From JBIKLM01 sp044375105 (GTDB lineage: Bacteria > Planctomycetota > UBA1135 > GCA-002686595), in the NCBI GenBank assembly GCA_044375105.1, contig JBILNK010000104.1:1-14718 (forward strand): a DNA stretch of 14,718 nt, read 5' to 3'. The notes under the pieces were generated by a model. That model made no database searches. It saw nothing but the letters and a program-made list of their open reading frames with translations, and was not told where the DNA came from. Shown here one piece after another: positions 1 to 12,233 of this stretch. Both the position numbers and the translations under genes were made by a program. Position 1 is the first letter of the stretch. Every line of letters begins with the position of its first letter.

Positions 1-1478
1 TCAGCGAGCTGGACCTCGATTCGCTCTCGCCCGAAGAGCAGGACGCGGTGCTCGAGCACGCCTTCCGGCGCTATTTCGAACACAGCGGCCTGTTCGGCAC
101 CCCCGAGTCGGCCCTGGAGATGGTCGACCGGCTCAAGTCGATCGGCGTCGACGAGATCGGCTGCCTGATCGACTATGGCGTGGACGTGGACCAGATGCTG
201 GCCAGCCTGCCGGCGCTGGCGGAGCTGATGCGCCGCTCGCGCCCCGCGCCGGAAAGCGACGCGGCCGGCGGCGGCAAGCCCGCTTCGATCCCGCAGCTGA
301 TCCGGCGCCACGGCGTGACCCACCTGCAGAGCACGCCCTCCCTGCTGCGGCTGCTGCTGCTCGATCCGGAAGCGGAAGGTGCCCTGGCGGGCCTGGAGCA
401 GCTGTGCGTGGGCGGCGAAGCCTGCCCCCTGGACCTGGCTCGCCAGCTGGCGGGCCTGCTGGCCGCGGGCGGGGGCCGGCTGACCAACCTGTACGGGCCC
501 ACCGAGACCACGGTCTGGTCCAGCAGCGCGGTGCTCGAGCCCGGGCTCGAGGCGGTCACGATCGGCAGCCCGATCGCCAACACGCAGCTGTACGTACTGG
601 ACGAGCGTCGGCGCCCGCTGCCCCTCTGCGTGGCCGGCGAGCTGTGGATCGGCGGCGCGGGCGTGGTGCGCGGCTACCACCGGCGCCCGGACCTGACCGA
701 CGAGCGCTTCGTGGCCGATCCCCTGCGGCGCGAGCTCGCGCCCGGCTGGCCGGCGCGCCTGTATCGCACCGGCGACCAGGCCGCCTTCGGGCCCGACGGG
801 CGGCTGATCTTCCTCGGGCGCCGCGACGCCCAGGTCAAGCTGCGCGGCTATCGCATCGAGCTGGGCGAGATCGAGCAGCGGCTCTTGGCCTGCCCGGGGA
901 TCGGCGAGGCCGCGGTGTTGGTGCGCGAGGACAGCCCCGGCGACCAGCGCCTGGTGGGCTATCTGACGGCCAAGCCGGGCCTGGCGATCGACCTCGAGGG
1001 CGCCAAGGCCGCCCTGCGGCAGAGCCTGCCCGAATACATGGTCCCGGCGCTGCTGGTCGTGCTCCCGGCCATGCCGCGCACCCCCAACGGCAAGCTCGAT
1101 CGGCGGGCGTTGCCGAAACCCAGCCTCCAGAGCGAAGCGGCGGCGGCGCCCTACGAGGCCCCCAGCGAGGGCCTGGAGGCGACCCTGGCGGGCCATTTCC
1201 GGCGCGTGCTGGGCCTCCCGGAGATCGGCCGCGACCAGAGCTTCTTCGACCTCGGCGGACATTCGCTGCTGGTGGTCAAGCTGCACCGCGACCTGTCCGC
1301 CGCCCTGGCCAGCGAGCTCGATCAGGTGCCCTCGCTGACCGACCTGTACCGCTTCCCGACCGTGCGCGGCCTGGCCGACTTCATCCAGAACGGCCCCGAC
1401 ACCGACGCCGTCGACCGCTCCAGCGCCCGCGGCGCCGCCCGCCGCAGCGCGCTGCAAGCCCGCAGGCGCAGGCGCTGA
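1..1478 (+). CDS. Non-ribosomal peptide synthetase, 3' end: LLM (partial)-A (C-terminal half)-PCP
   Basis: The 5' end lies outside the window; the first whole codon is at 3 and the frame is open from the edge, so the GTG at 48 is not a start. Positions 3 to about 230 match the C-terminal end of the FMN-dependent luciferase-like monooxygenase domain found inside megasynthases (FGTPESALEMVDRL, then GVDEIGCLIDYGVD). The sequence then enters an adenylation domain midway (HGVTHLQSTPS) and shows A5 NLYGPTE (485-505), A6 GELWIGG (from 636), A7 YRTGD (762-776), A8 KLRGYRIELGEIE (from 837) and A10 NGKLD with the catalytic Lys codon at 1092-1094. A carrier protein follows, with its phosphopantetheine Ser at 1263-1265 in LGGHSL. 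The A domain is therefore interrupted by the LLM, as in MtaG/MelG. The readable pocket residues (roughly Q, C, G, L, V, W for 278-331 in GrsA numbering, aligned from memory) are closest to the glycine code. The protein ends in an Arg-rich tail (LQARRRRR) with no TE or C domain. Confidence 0.93.
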   Translation, partial: SELDLDSLSPEEQDAVLEHAFRRYFEHSGLFGTPESALEMVDRLKSIGVDEIGCLIDYGVDVDQMLASLPALAELMRRSRPAPESDAAGGGKPASIPQLIRRHGVTHLQSTPSLLRLLLLDPEAEGALAGLEQLCVGGEACPLDLARQLAGLLAAGGGRLTNLYGPTETTVWSSSAVLEPGLEAVTIGSPIANTQLYVLDERRRPLPLCVAGELWIGGAGVVRGYHRRPDLTDERFVADPLRRELAPGWPARLYRTGDQAAFGPDGRLIFLGRRDAQVKLRGYRIELGEIEQRLLACPGIGEAAVLVREDSPGDQRLVGYLTAKPGLAIDLEGAKAALRQSLPEYMVPALLVVLPAMPRTPNGKLDRRALPKPSLQSEAAAAPYEAPSEGLEATLAGHFRRVLGLPEIGRDQSFFDLGGHSLLVVKLHRDLSAALASELDQVPSLTDLYRFPTVRGLADFIQNGPDTDAVDRSSARGAARRSALQARRRRR

Positions 1479-1523
1479 TTCGCAACCGATTTCGCGCTGC
1501 AACGGCGCGATCCAGCGGCCTAC

Positions 1524-1544
1524 GGGCCCCGCGCGCGGGGGCCC
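1524..1544. terminator. GC-rich hairpin between convergent genes
   Basis: A perfect 7-bp stem, GGGCCCC (1524-1530) with GGGGCCC (1538-1544), encloses a 7-nt loop. It begins 46 nt after the NRPS stop and lies 34 nt beyond the stop of the minus-strand gene, so it could end transcription from both sides. There is no T-run on either strand, so it is not a classical intrinsic terminator. In DNA this GC-rich some short stems arise by chance. Confidence 0.45.
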
Positions 1545-1571
1545 CTCGCCGCCGGCTCGAGCGCTTCCGGA

Positions 1572-1589
1572 GGCGCCCTCAGGGGCGCC
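1572..1589. terminator. Hairpin with the stop codon of the minus-strand gene in its loop
   Basis: A perfect 7-bp stem, GGCGCCC (1572-1578) with GGGCGCC (1583-1589), has a 4-nt loop that contains the TGA stop of the minus-strand gene (complement of 1579-1581). With the hairpin at 1524-1544 it would give tandem stems at the 3' end of that transcript. It could be a terminator or an mRNA 3'-end stabiliser. The call rests on base pairing alone. Confidence 0.35.
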
Positions 1590-2931
1590 GGGTGCTGAGG
1601 TCCGCGATGTGGTCCAGCACGCGGCGGTGGATGCGCTGCACGATCTGGTCGGCGATCAGGCGCCAGTAGGAGACCGGGCCCATGTCGAGGCGGTACCAGG
1701 TCGAGCCTTCGAGGCGCGTGCGGTCGCCGGGCAGCGGCACCAGGCGGAATTCGCCGCGCAGCGAGCGAAAGGCCGTGCTCAGGTGCGGTGGCTCGACCCG
1801 GGCGTAAAAGCTCCATTCCTCCATGGGCGCCGGGGCCGAGGCCACGTCGAAGGCCAGGCGCCGCGGCGGCTCCCAGGCGGTGATCGGCTCGACGAAAGCG
1901 CCCGTGGAGAACTCGCAATGGCGCACGGCGCCCACGCCGCTGCCTTCGATGCGCGCCCGCAGCGGATAGGCGATGCCGGTCTCGAACAGCCAGTGCTGCG
2001 GCGGGGGCAGCTCGGCGAAGCCGATCACGTTGGGCCAGACCGCCTCGGGCGGCGCAGCGATCTCGATCGAGGAGCGCACCTCGAACACGGGCGGTTCGCC
2101 GAGGCGCTGCTCCAGCAGGACCAACGGGATCAGGGCCAGGGCCGGGAACAGACCGGCAGCCTGCGGCGCCGGGCGTGCGACCGCCGTGCCGAGCAGGCCG
2201 CCGATCAGGGCCACCGGCAGGCTGACCCCGGCGGCCAGCACCAGGCAGACGAGGCCCTCGAGGGCGAACAGCAGGAACAGGGCCGAGGTCACGGCCAGGC
2301 TGAGGCACACGAGCCCGAGGGTCGGCCGCAGGCCGATCGGCCGGCGATGGTTGGCGATCTGCGCCGTCGAGAAACCCATCAGCAGGGGTGTCCCCAGGAA
2401 CAAAGCGCTGCCGTAGCCGCCGATCCAGTGGGCGGAGACCAGGGCCAGCAGCAGGCCGCCCACGGCCGGCAGGCCCACGGCCAGGACCAGGCGCCCGAGC
2501 CCCTGGGGCGCGGGCAGCCCGGGGCCCGCACCGAGGCGCCCCTCGGCGCCCGCGGGCCTGGAAGACAGGGAGGCCAGGATCGCCATCCAGAGGTAGCCGA
2601 CCAACGGCAGGAAGATCGCCAGGGCCAGCAAGGGGTCCCGGCCGGCGTCCCGGACCCGGCGCAGGGTCAGGGCCGCAGCGGCCCACAGGAAGGGCACGGA
2701 CCACAGGGCCAGCAGCAGCAACCAGGCGGAGGAGAGCGCCTCCAGCTTGGAGGCCCGCAGGCTGTAGCTGGGCACCAGATAGTCCCAGGGCGTCCAGACG
2801 ACCCCGAAGCGCAGGCGCAGCAGCAGGGCTTCGGCCGCGTACTTGACCGCCATCAGGGACAGGCCGGCCAGCAGGTAGGGGCCGCGGCGGAGGCGCCCCT
2901 CGACGCGGAACAGAAAACGCAGCAAGTCCAT
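1579..2931 (-). CDS. Membrane protein: DUF805-like domain fused to a C-terminal SRPBCC (START-like) domain
   Basis: 450 aa. The N-terminal ~275 residues are strongly hydrophobic, with about seven membrane-spanning stretches. FRVEGRLRRGPYLLAG near residue 8 and RVRDAGRDP near residue 91 resemble the start and the conserved R-x-x-D-x-G motif of DUF805 inner-membrane proteins. From about residue 281 the sequence turns soluble, and VFEVRSSIEIAAPPEAVW is a typical opening strand of the SRPBCC/polyketide-cyclase-like fold. This is followed by GVGAVRHCEFSTG, PMEEWSFYA and a long C-terminal helix (YWRLIADQIVQRIHRRVL). SRPBCC domains form hydrophobic pockets that bind lipids or polyketides; no ligand can be assigned here. 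The ATG at 2931 is preferred because the DUF805 signature starts right after it; no Shine-Dalgarno sequence is visible. The gene sits between two megasynthase genes but on the opposite strand, so it has its own promoter. It may be a pathway accessory protein or an unrelated insertion. Confidence 0.85.
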   Translation of the reverse strand: MDLLRFLFRVEGRLRRGPYLLAGLSLMAVKYAAEALLLRLRFGVVWTPWDYLVPSYSLRASKLEALSSAWLLLLALWSVPFLWAAAALTLRRVRDAGRDPLLALAIFLPLVGYLWMAILASLSSRPAGAEGRLGAGPGLPAPQGLGRLVLAVGLPAVGGLLLALVSAHWIGGYGSALFLGTPLLMGFSTAQIANHRRPIGLRPTLGLVCLSLAVTSALFLLFALEGLVCLVLAAGVSLPVALIGGLLGTAVARPAPQAAGLFPALALIPLVLLEQRLGEPPVFEVRSSIEIAAPPEAVWPNVIGFAELPPPQHWLFETGIAYPLRARIEGSGVGAVRHCEFSTGAFVEPITAWEPPRRLAFDVASAPAPMEEWSFYARVEPPHLSTAFRSLRGEFRLVPLPGDRTRLEGSTWYRLDMGPVSYWRLIADQIVQRIHRRVLDHIADLSTRRP

Positions 2932-3016
2932 GGCAAGGCCGGCGGGGCCGGGGCGCGGCGAAGGCCCGGAAGGGCCGGGCGCGCCCGCCGCGGGGCGAGA
3001 GGCCGCCGAGAAACCC

Positions 3017-3022
3017 AGGGTA
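3017..3022 (-). promoter_or_regulatory. Possible -10 element for the DUF805-SRPBCC gene
   Basis: Read on the minus strand the sequence is GGGCTACCCTGGG, with TACCCT as the -10-like hexamer, 86 nt before the ATG. Its surroundings resemble the plus-strand element GTCGCTACGCTTGG ahead of the PKS. No convincing -35 was found. The call rests on similarity between elements in this window. Confidence 0.25.
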
Positions 3023-3223
3023 GCCCGAAGCCCGCAGCGGACCGGGGGCGCCCCGCTGCGGCGGGCCGGGTCCCCGCCCAGGCGTCCGGCGGGCTCGCCC
3101 AGGGCCGGGGCGGACCCGCAGGGGGGCCGGGCGCCCCCGCGGCGACCCCCTCGGCCCCCCCACGCCGCCCCGTCCGGGGCGCCGGGAACAGCCCGCCCTA
3201 GGTGCCCTTTGGCCTGCCGTCGC

Positions 3224-3229
3224 TACGCT
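3224..3229 (+). promoter_or_regulatory. Possible -10 element for the PKS gene
   Basis: TACGCT within GTCGCTACGCTTGG matches TAnnnT and lies about 70 nt before the PKS ATG. GTGCCC at 3202-3207, with a 16-nt spacer, is a weak -35 candidate (three of six matches to TTGACA). Similar CTAYnnT elements precede three other genes in the window. Confidence 0.3.
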
Positions 3230-3265
3230 TGGCGCCCGCGCCTGGCCGATGCTGCTAGCCCGGTG

Positions 3266-3282
3266 GCCGCCGCTCCGGCGGC
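3266..3282 (+). other. Hairpin just upstream of the PKS start codon
   Basis: A perfect 7-bp stem, GCCGCCG (3266-3272) with CGGCGGC (3276-3282) and a CTC loop, ends 12 nt before the ATG at 3295. It occupies the place where a Shine-Dalgarno sequence would sit, and none is visible. It could limit ribosome access or be a chance result of base composition. Confidence 0.3.
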
Positions 3283-3294
3283 ACCCCGGTCCCC

Positions 3295-9795
<6,501 letters not shown>

Positions 9796-9807
9796 GAGCG
9801 GGGTGCC

Positions 9808-9825
9808 CGCGGCGCGGCCGCCGCG
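9808..9825 (+). terminator. Possible terminator hairpin after the PKS
   Basis: A perfect 7-bp stem, CGCGGCG (9808-9814) with CGCCGCG (9819-9825) and a CGGC loop, starts 13 nt after the PKS stop codon. Position favours a terminator, but no T-run follows and high GC makes such stems common. Confidence 0.4.
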
Positions 9826-10008
9826 CATCCAGAGCGACGGGCCGAGCAGGGTCTCCGGCCCCTGCCGCTGCCTAATCCGCCCGCTGCCCCGCGCCGGCGG
9901 GGGATGCGCCGGAGGCTGCGCTGGGCTGATCGGATCCGCAGGCTCCCGACCAGAGCGCCCGCCCAGCGCGCTGCCGCGCGGGTCACGGGGCTCCCCCGCG
10001 GCCCGGGG

Positions 10009-10062
10009 CTCAGCAGGCTCAGCAGGCTCAGCAGGCGCGGCAGGCGCGGCAGGCGCGGCAGG
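10009..10062. repeat. Two-part 9-bp tandem repeat (3 + 3 units)
   Basis: Six head-to-tail 9-bp units: three exact copies of CTCAGCAGG (10009-10035), then three exact copies of CGCGGCAGG (10036-10062). The two unit types differ at positions 2 and 4 (T/G and A/G) and share the C-x-C-x-GCAGG frame. The array lies in non-coding DNA, ending 134 nt before the lipoprotein ATG. The block structure suggests two separate slippage expansions, one of each variant. The function is unknown; it could be a regulator-binding array or a neutral minisatellite. Confidence 0.9.
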
Positions 10063-10156
10063 CGCCGTAAACCGCGGTTGAGCGCTGGTTTGGGCCCAAC
10101 GCGGGAAATCTACGCCCCGCCCGAGCTCGGGCAACACGCTTCGAACGGGCGGTCGC

Positions 10157-10162
10157 TATCTT
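10157..10162 (+). promoter_or_regulatory. Possible -10 element for the lipoprotein gene
   Basis: TATCTT within GGTCGCTATCTTTCT matches the -10 consensus at four of six positions and is 35 nt before the ATG at 10197. It lies in one of the few AT-richer patches of the region. No clear -35 is present at normal spacing. The preceding GTCGC is shared with the element upstream of the PKS. Confidence 0.35.
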
Positions 10163-10196
10163 TCTATGCCCCTTCGACCCTGCGGCAAACCCGCCA

Positions 10197-10652
10197 ATGA
10201 ACCGTCTGATCCTCGGCCTCGCCGCCCTCTCCCTGACCCTCGGCTCCTGCACCCAAGAGCAGCAGCAAGAAGCCAAGAACGCCGTCACCGGCGTGACCAA
10301 CGCGGCCGGTTCGGCCCTGGATTCCGCCAAGCAAGCCGCCGACAAGGCCGCGGAAGCGGCCGGCAATCTCGGCGAGCAGGCCAAGAACACGGCCATCGAG
10401 CAGCTCGACGCGCTCCTGCCGCAGATCGAGTCCGTGCTGACCTCGCTGCAAGGCAAGGCTTCGAGCCTGACCGACCAAGCGGCCGAGCAGTTCAAGAAGC
10501 TCAGCTACTACAAGAACGAGATTCCGAAGCTGATCGAGCAGATCAAGAACGGCGGTGCCGACGTCCTCGCCCAGCTCTCCGGCAAGGTCAACGAGCTGGT
10601 CAAGGAGATCCCGGCCCTGCTGACCAGCCTGCAAGGCCAAGCGGGCAAGTGA
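10197..10652 (+). CDS. Small LEA-like, helix-rich lipoprotein
   Basis: 151 aa. The N-terminus is a lipoprotein signal peptide: MNR, a hydrophobic core, and the lipobox LGSC with the lipidated Cys at residue 18. The mature protein should be anchored to a membrane on the periplasmic side or exported to the outer membrane. After a Gln-rich stretch (QEQQQ) comes Ala/Lys-rich sequence in an amphipathic pattern (AKNAVTGVTNAAGSA, DSAKQAADKAAEAAG), as in LEA-like or apolipoprotein-like helices. A second helical region is richer in Leu, Ile and Lys. There are no catalytic motifs and only one Cys. This composition is common in stress-related or scaffold lipoproteins, but no specific family is recognised. 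The gene has its own upstream region and a hairpin downstream, so it is probably a separate unit rather than part of the PKS operon. No Shine-Dalgarno is visible. Confidence 0.88.
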   Translation: MNRLILGLAALSLTLGSCTQEQQQEAKNAVTGVTNAAGSALDSAKQAADKAAEAAGNLGEQAKNTAIEQLDALLPQIESVLTSLQGKASSLTDQAAEQFKKLSYYKNEIPKLIEQIKNGGADVLAQLSGKVNELVKEIPALLTSLQGQAGK

Positions 10653-10675
10653 TCGGTCGATCAGCTGGAGAATAG

Positions 10676-10700
10676 CTCGCTCGGGCGCTTGCCGAGCGAG
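10676..10700 (+). terminator. Strong hairpin downstream of the lipoprotein gene
   Basis: A perfect 9-bp stem, CTCGCTCGG (10676-10684) with CCGAGCGAG (10692-10700) and a 7-nt loop, lies 23 nt after the lipoprotein stop. It is the longest perfect stem noticed in the window's non-coding DNA and the best terminator candidate, although no T-run follows. A smaller stem, TGATC/GATCA (10650-10663), overlaps the stop codon itself. Confidence 0.55.
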
Positions 10701-10928
10701 TCATCGCCCAGCCGGCCGCCGAGCCGCGATCCGCCGGGCGCTGGCGCACGGTGCGAACGGGGCACAGGCCCACGCCTGCGAGCTCCGCAGGCCGCCCGGT
10801 CGGTCCGCGTTCCGAAGGCCCCCCATCCGGAGCCCGGTCGAGCCTGCCTCGCCCGGGCTCCCTGCACGCCCAGCGAACCCGAGCTCCCGCGGGGAGCCAA
10901 CGGCCGCGCCCCTCTCCGTCGGACCCCC

Positions 10929-12164
10929 GTGCCGCTGCCCCGCTTTTCTCCCGACGCGCGCCGTTACCTCATCGGCGCCTGCGCCCTGGGCGCCGCGTCG
11001 ACCTTCCCGCTGACGCTGCTGGCCCTCTACATCGATCAGCTGGGCGCCAGCAAGACCGAGGTCGGCTGGGTCGTTTCCGGGTCGAGCTGGGGCAACCTGC
11101 TGGCGGCCCTGCCCGCAGCGATCCTGGTCTCGCGCCTGCCGCCGAGCTGGATCCTGACCAGTTCGGCGCTGCTGACCGGCTTCTGTTACTTGGCCCAGCC
11201 CTGGCCCCTGGCGCTGTGGGCCCTGTTCAGCCTCAACCTGGCCGGCGGCTTCGCCTTCGCCATCCACCAGGTCGGCGGCGCGCCGCTGCTCTACCGTCAC
11301 AGCGACCCCGGCGAGCGCCCGGCGGTGTTCGCCCTGTCCGAAGCGGCGCGCATGGCCGCATCCGTGCTGGGCGCCCTGGCGGCCGGCTGGTTGGCCAGCC
11401 GGCTCTCGGAGCGGCTGGGCGATACACGCCAAGGGCACGCCCTGGCCCTCGCCTGCGGCGGCCTGCTGCCGCTCCTCGCCGCGCTCCCCTACGCGCGCAT
11501 CGAGGACAGCTCCGTGCGCACCCGCGCGGCCCAGCGGCTGTTCGGCGGCCTGGCGCGCCATCAGGGCCTGGTGCTGCGTTTCGCCCTGCCGCAATTGCTG
11601 ATCGCCGTCGGCAGCGGCATGACGATCCCGTTCATGTCGCTCTATTTCCGCGAGCGCTTCGGCTTCCACAGCGACGCCGTCGGCATGCTCTTCGCCGGCG
11701 GGCAGGTGGGCATGACGCTGGGTTTCCTGGGCGGTCCGGCGCTCTACCGCCGGCTGGGTTACGTGCGCGCCATCGCCCTGGCCCAATTCGCCTCCCTGCC
11801 CTGGTTCGCGGTGCTGGCCCTGACCCACTGGGCTCCGCTGGCGGTGCTGGCCTATCTGCTGCGCACGGCCCTGATGAACGCGGCCCATCCGCTGATGAAG
11901 GCCTTTTTGATGGAAAGTTCCCCGGAGGAGCTGCGCGAGGCCCAGAACGCCCTCTTGATGCTGCTCTACGGCCTGGGCTGGGTGGTCGGCCCCTGGCTCG
12001 GCGGTTTGGTGCTGGACCGCACCCACGGCGATTACGGGGCCCTGATGGCGGTCACGATCGGGTTCTACGTGGTCGGAACGTCGGCCTTCGTCTGGAGGCT
12101 GAGCTCGGTCGAAAGGCAGCTGCGCAGCTACCGGGAGGCGGCCGCGCCGTCCTATAGTCCCTGA
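10929..12164 (+). CDS. Major facilitator superfamily (MFS) transporter
   Basis: 411 aa from the GTG at 10929. About 11-12 hydrophobic segments form two halves, separated by a hydrophilic loop (RIEDSSVRTRAAQRLFGGLARH). The first segment follows almost at once (RYLIGACALGAASTFPLTLLALYI), and each half has a Gly-rich first repeat (GWVVSGSSWGNLLAALPAA; GMLFAGGQVGMTLGFLGGP), typical of MFS drug or solute exporters. The frame stays open upstream to a TTG at 10689, but those 80 residues are Pro/Arg-rich, lie partly in the hairpin at 10676-10700 and do not look like protein. The GTG has a weak GGA five bases ahead. Its position between a PKS and ABC exporter genes suggests product efflux or self-resistance, though substrate specificity cannot be read from the sequence. 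An importer of another metabolite is possible. Confidence 0.85.
   Translation: MPLPRFSPDARRYLIGACALGAASTFPLTLLALYIDQLGASKTEVGWVVSGSSWGNLLAALPAAILVSRLPPSWILTSSALLTGFCYLAQPWPLALWALFSLNLAGGFAFAIHQVGGAPLLYRHSDPGERPAVFALSEAARMAASVLGALAAGWLASRLSERLGDTRQGHALALACGGLLPLLAALPYARIEDSSVRTRAAQRLFGGLARHQGLVLRFALPQLLIAVGSGMTIPFMSLYFRERFGFHSDAVGMLFAGGQVGMTLGFLGGPALYRRLGYVRAIALAQFASLPWFAVLALTHWAPLAVLAYLLRTALMNAAHPLMKAFLMESSPEELREAQNALLMLLYGLGWVVGPWLGGLVLDRTHGDYGALMAVTIGFYVVGTSAFVWRLSSVERQLRSYREAAAPSYSP
12153..12158 (+). promoter_or_regulatory. Possible -10 element for the ABC transporter operon
   Basis: TATAGT, in CCGTCCTATAGTCCC, matches the -10 consensus at five of six positions and is about 75 nt before the GTG at 12234. 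It lies in the last codons of the MFS gene, so the ABC genes may be transcribed both from here and by read-through. No good -35 was found. Confidence 0.35.
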
Positions 12165-12166
12165 GT

Positions 12167-12205
12167 CCCCGGCACGGGGCCGGCCCCGCTGGGGCTGCGC
12201 CGGCC
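12167..12205 (+). promoter_or_regulatory. Mutually exclusive hairpins between the MFS and ABC genes
   Basis: Four alternating arms, CCCC (12167-12170), GGGG (12176-12179), CCCC (12184-12187) and GGGG (12191-12194), allow competing stems. One is CCCCG/CGGGG (12167-12179), one is CGGGG/CCCCG (12175-12188), and one is CCCC/GGGG (12184-12194) extended outward by GGCCGG/CCGGCC (12178-12183 with 12200-12205). They may be a terminator for the MFS gene or an attenuator-like leader of the ABC operon. No leader peptide was recognised. Confidence 0.4.
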
Positions 12206-12233
12206 GCCCGCCCCCAAGAACAGGTCCCCTCCC

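Larger units (their letters stand above)
2932..3294. other. Divergent intergenic region, no gene
   Basis: This 363-nt, extremely GC-rich stretch separates the starts of the DUF805-SRPBCC gene (left, minus) and the PKS gene (right, plus), so promoters for both should lie here. It holds CTACnnT elements pointing each way (3017-3022 minus, 3224-3229 plus), a 12-bp palindrome CGGGCGCGCCCG (2976-2987), and short stems at 2963-2976 and 3266-3282. ORFs crossing it are Pro/Arg/Gly-rich and look like nothing recognisable. Confidence 0.7.
9796..10196. other. Intergenic region between the PKS and the lipoprotein gene, no gene
   Basis: This 401-nt stretch holds a hairpin soon after the PKS stop (9808-9825), an imperfect stem around 9974-10001, six 9-bp tandem repeats (10009-10062) and a promoter-like TATCTT (10157-10162). 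ORFs crossing it in either direction encode only low-complexity Ala/Pro/Gly/Arg tracts made by the repeats, and none has a credible start. Confidence 0.7.

Noticed and set aside
1520..3201. Long ORFs in other frames across the DUF805-SRPBCC gene (1520-3163 minus, 1609-3201 plus).
   Set aside because: Both are low-complexity with no recognisable domains. The 1579-2931 frame shows membrane segments and two known folds.
10689..10928. An 80-residue N-terminal extension of the MFS protein from the TTG at 10689.
   Set aside because: The extension is Pro/Arg-rich without protein-like features and begins in the hairpin at 10676-10700. MFS proteins normally start close to the first membrane helix, as from the GTG at 10929.
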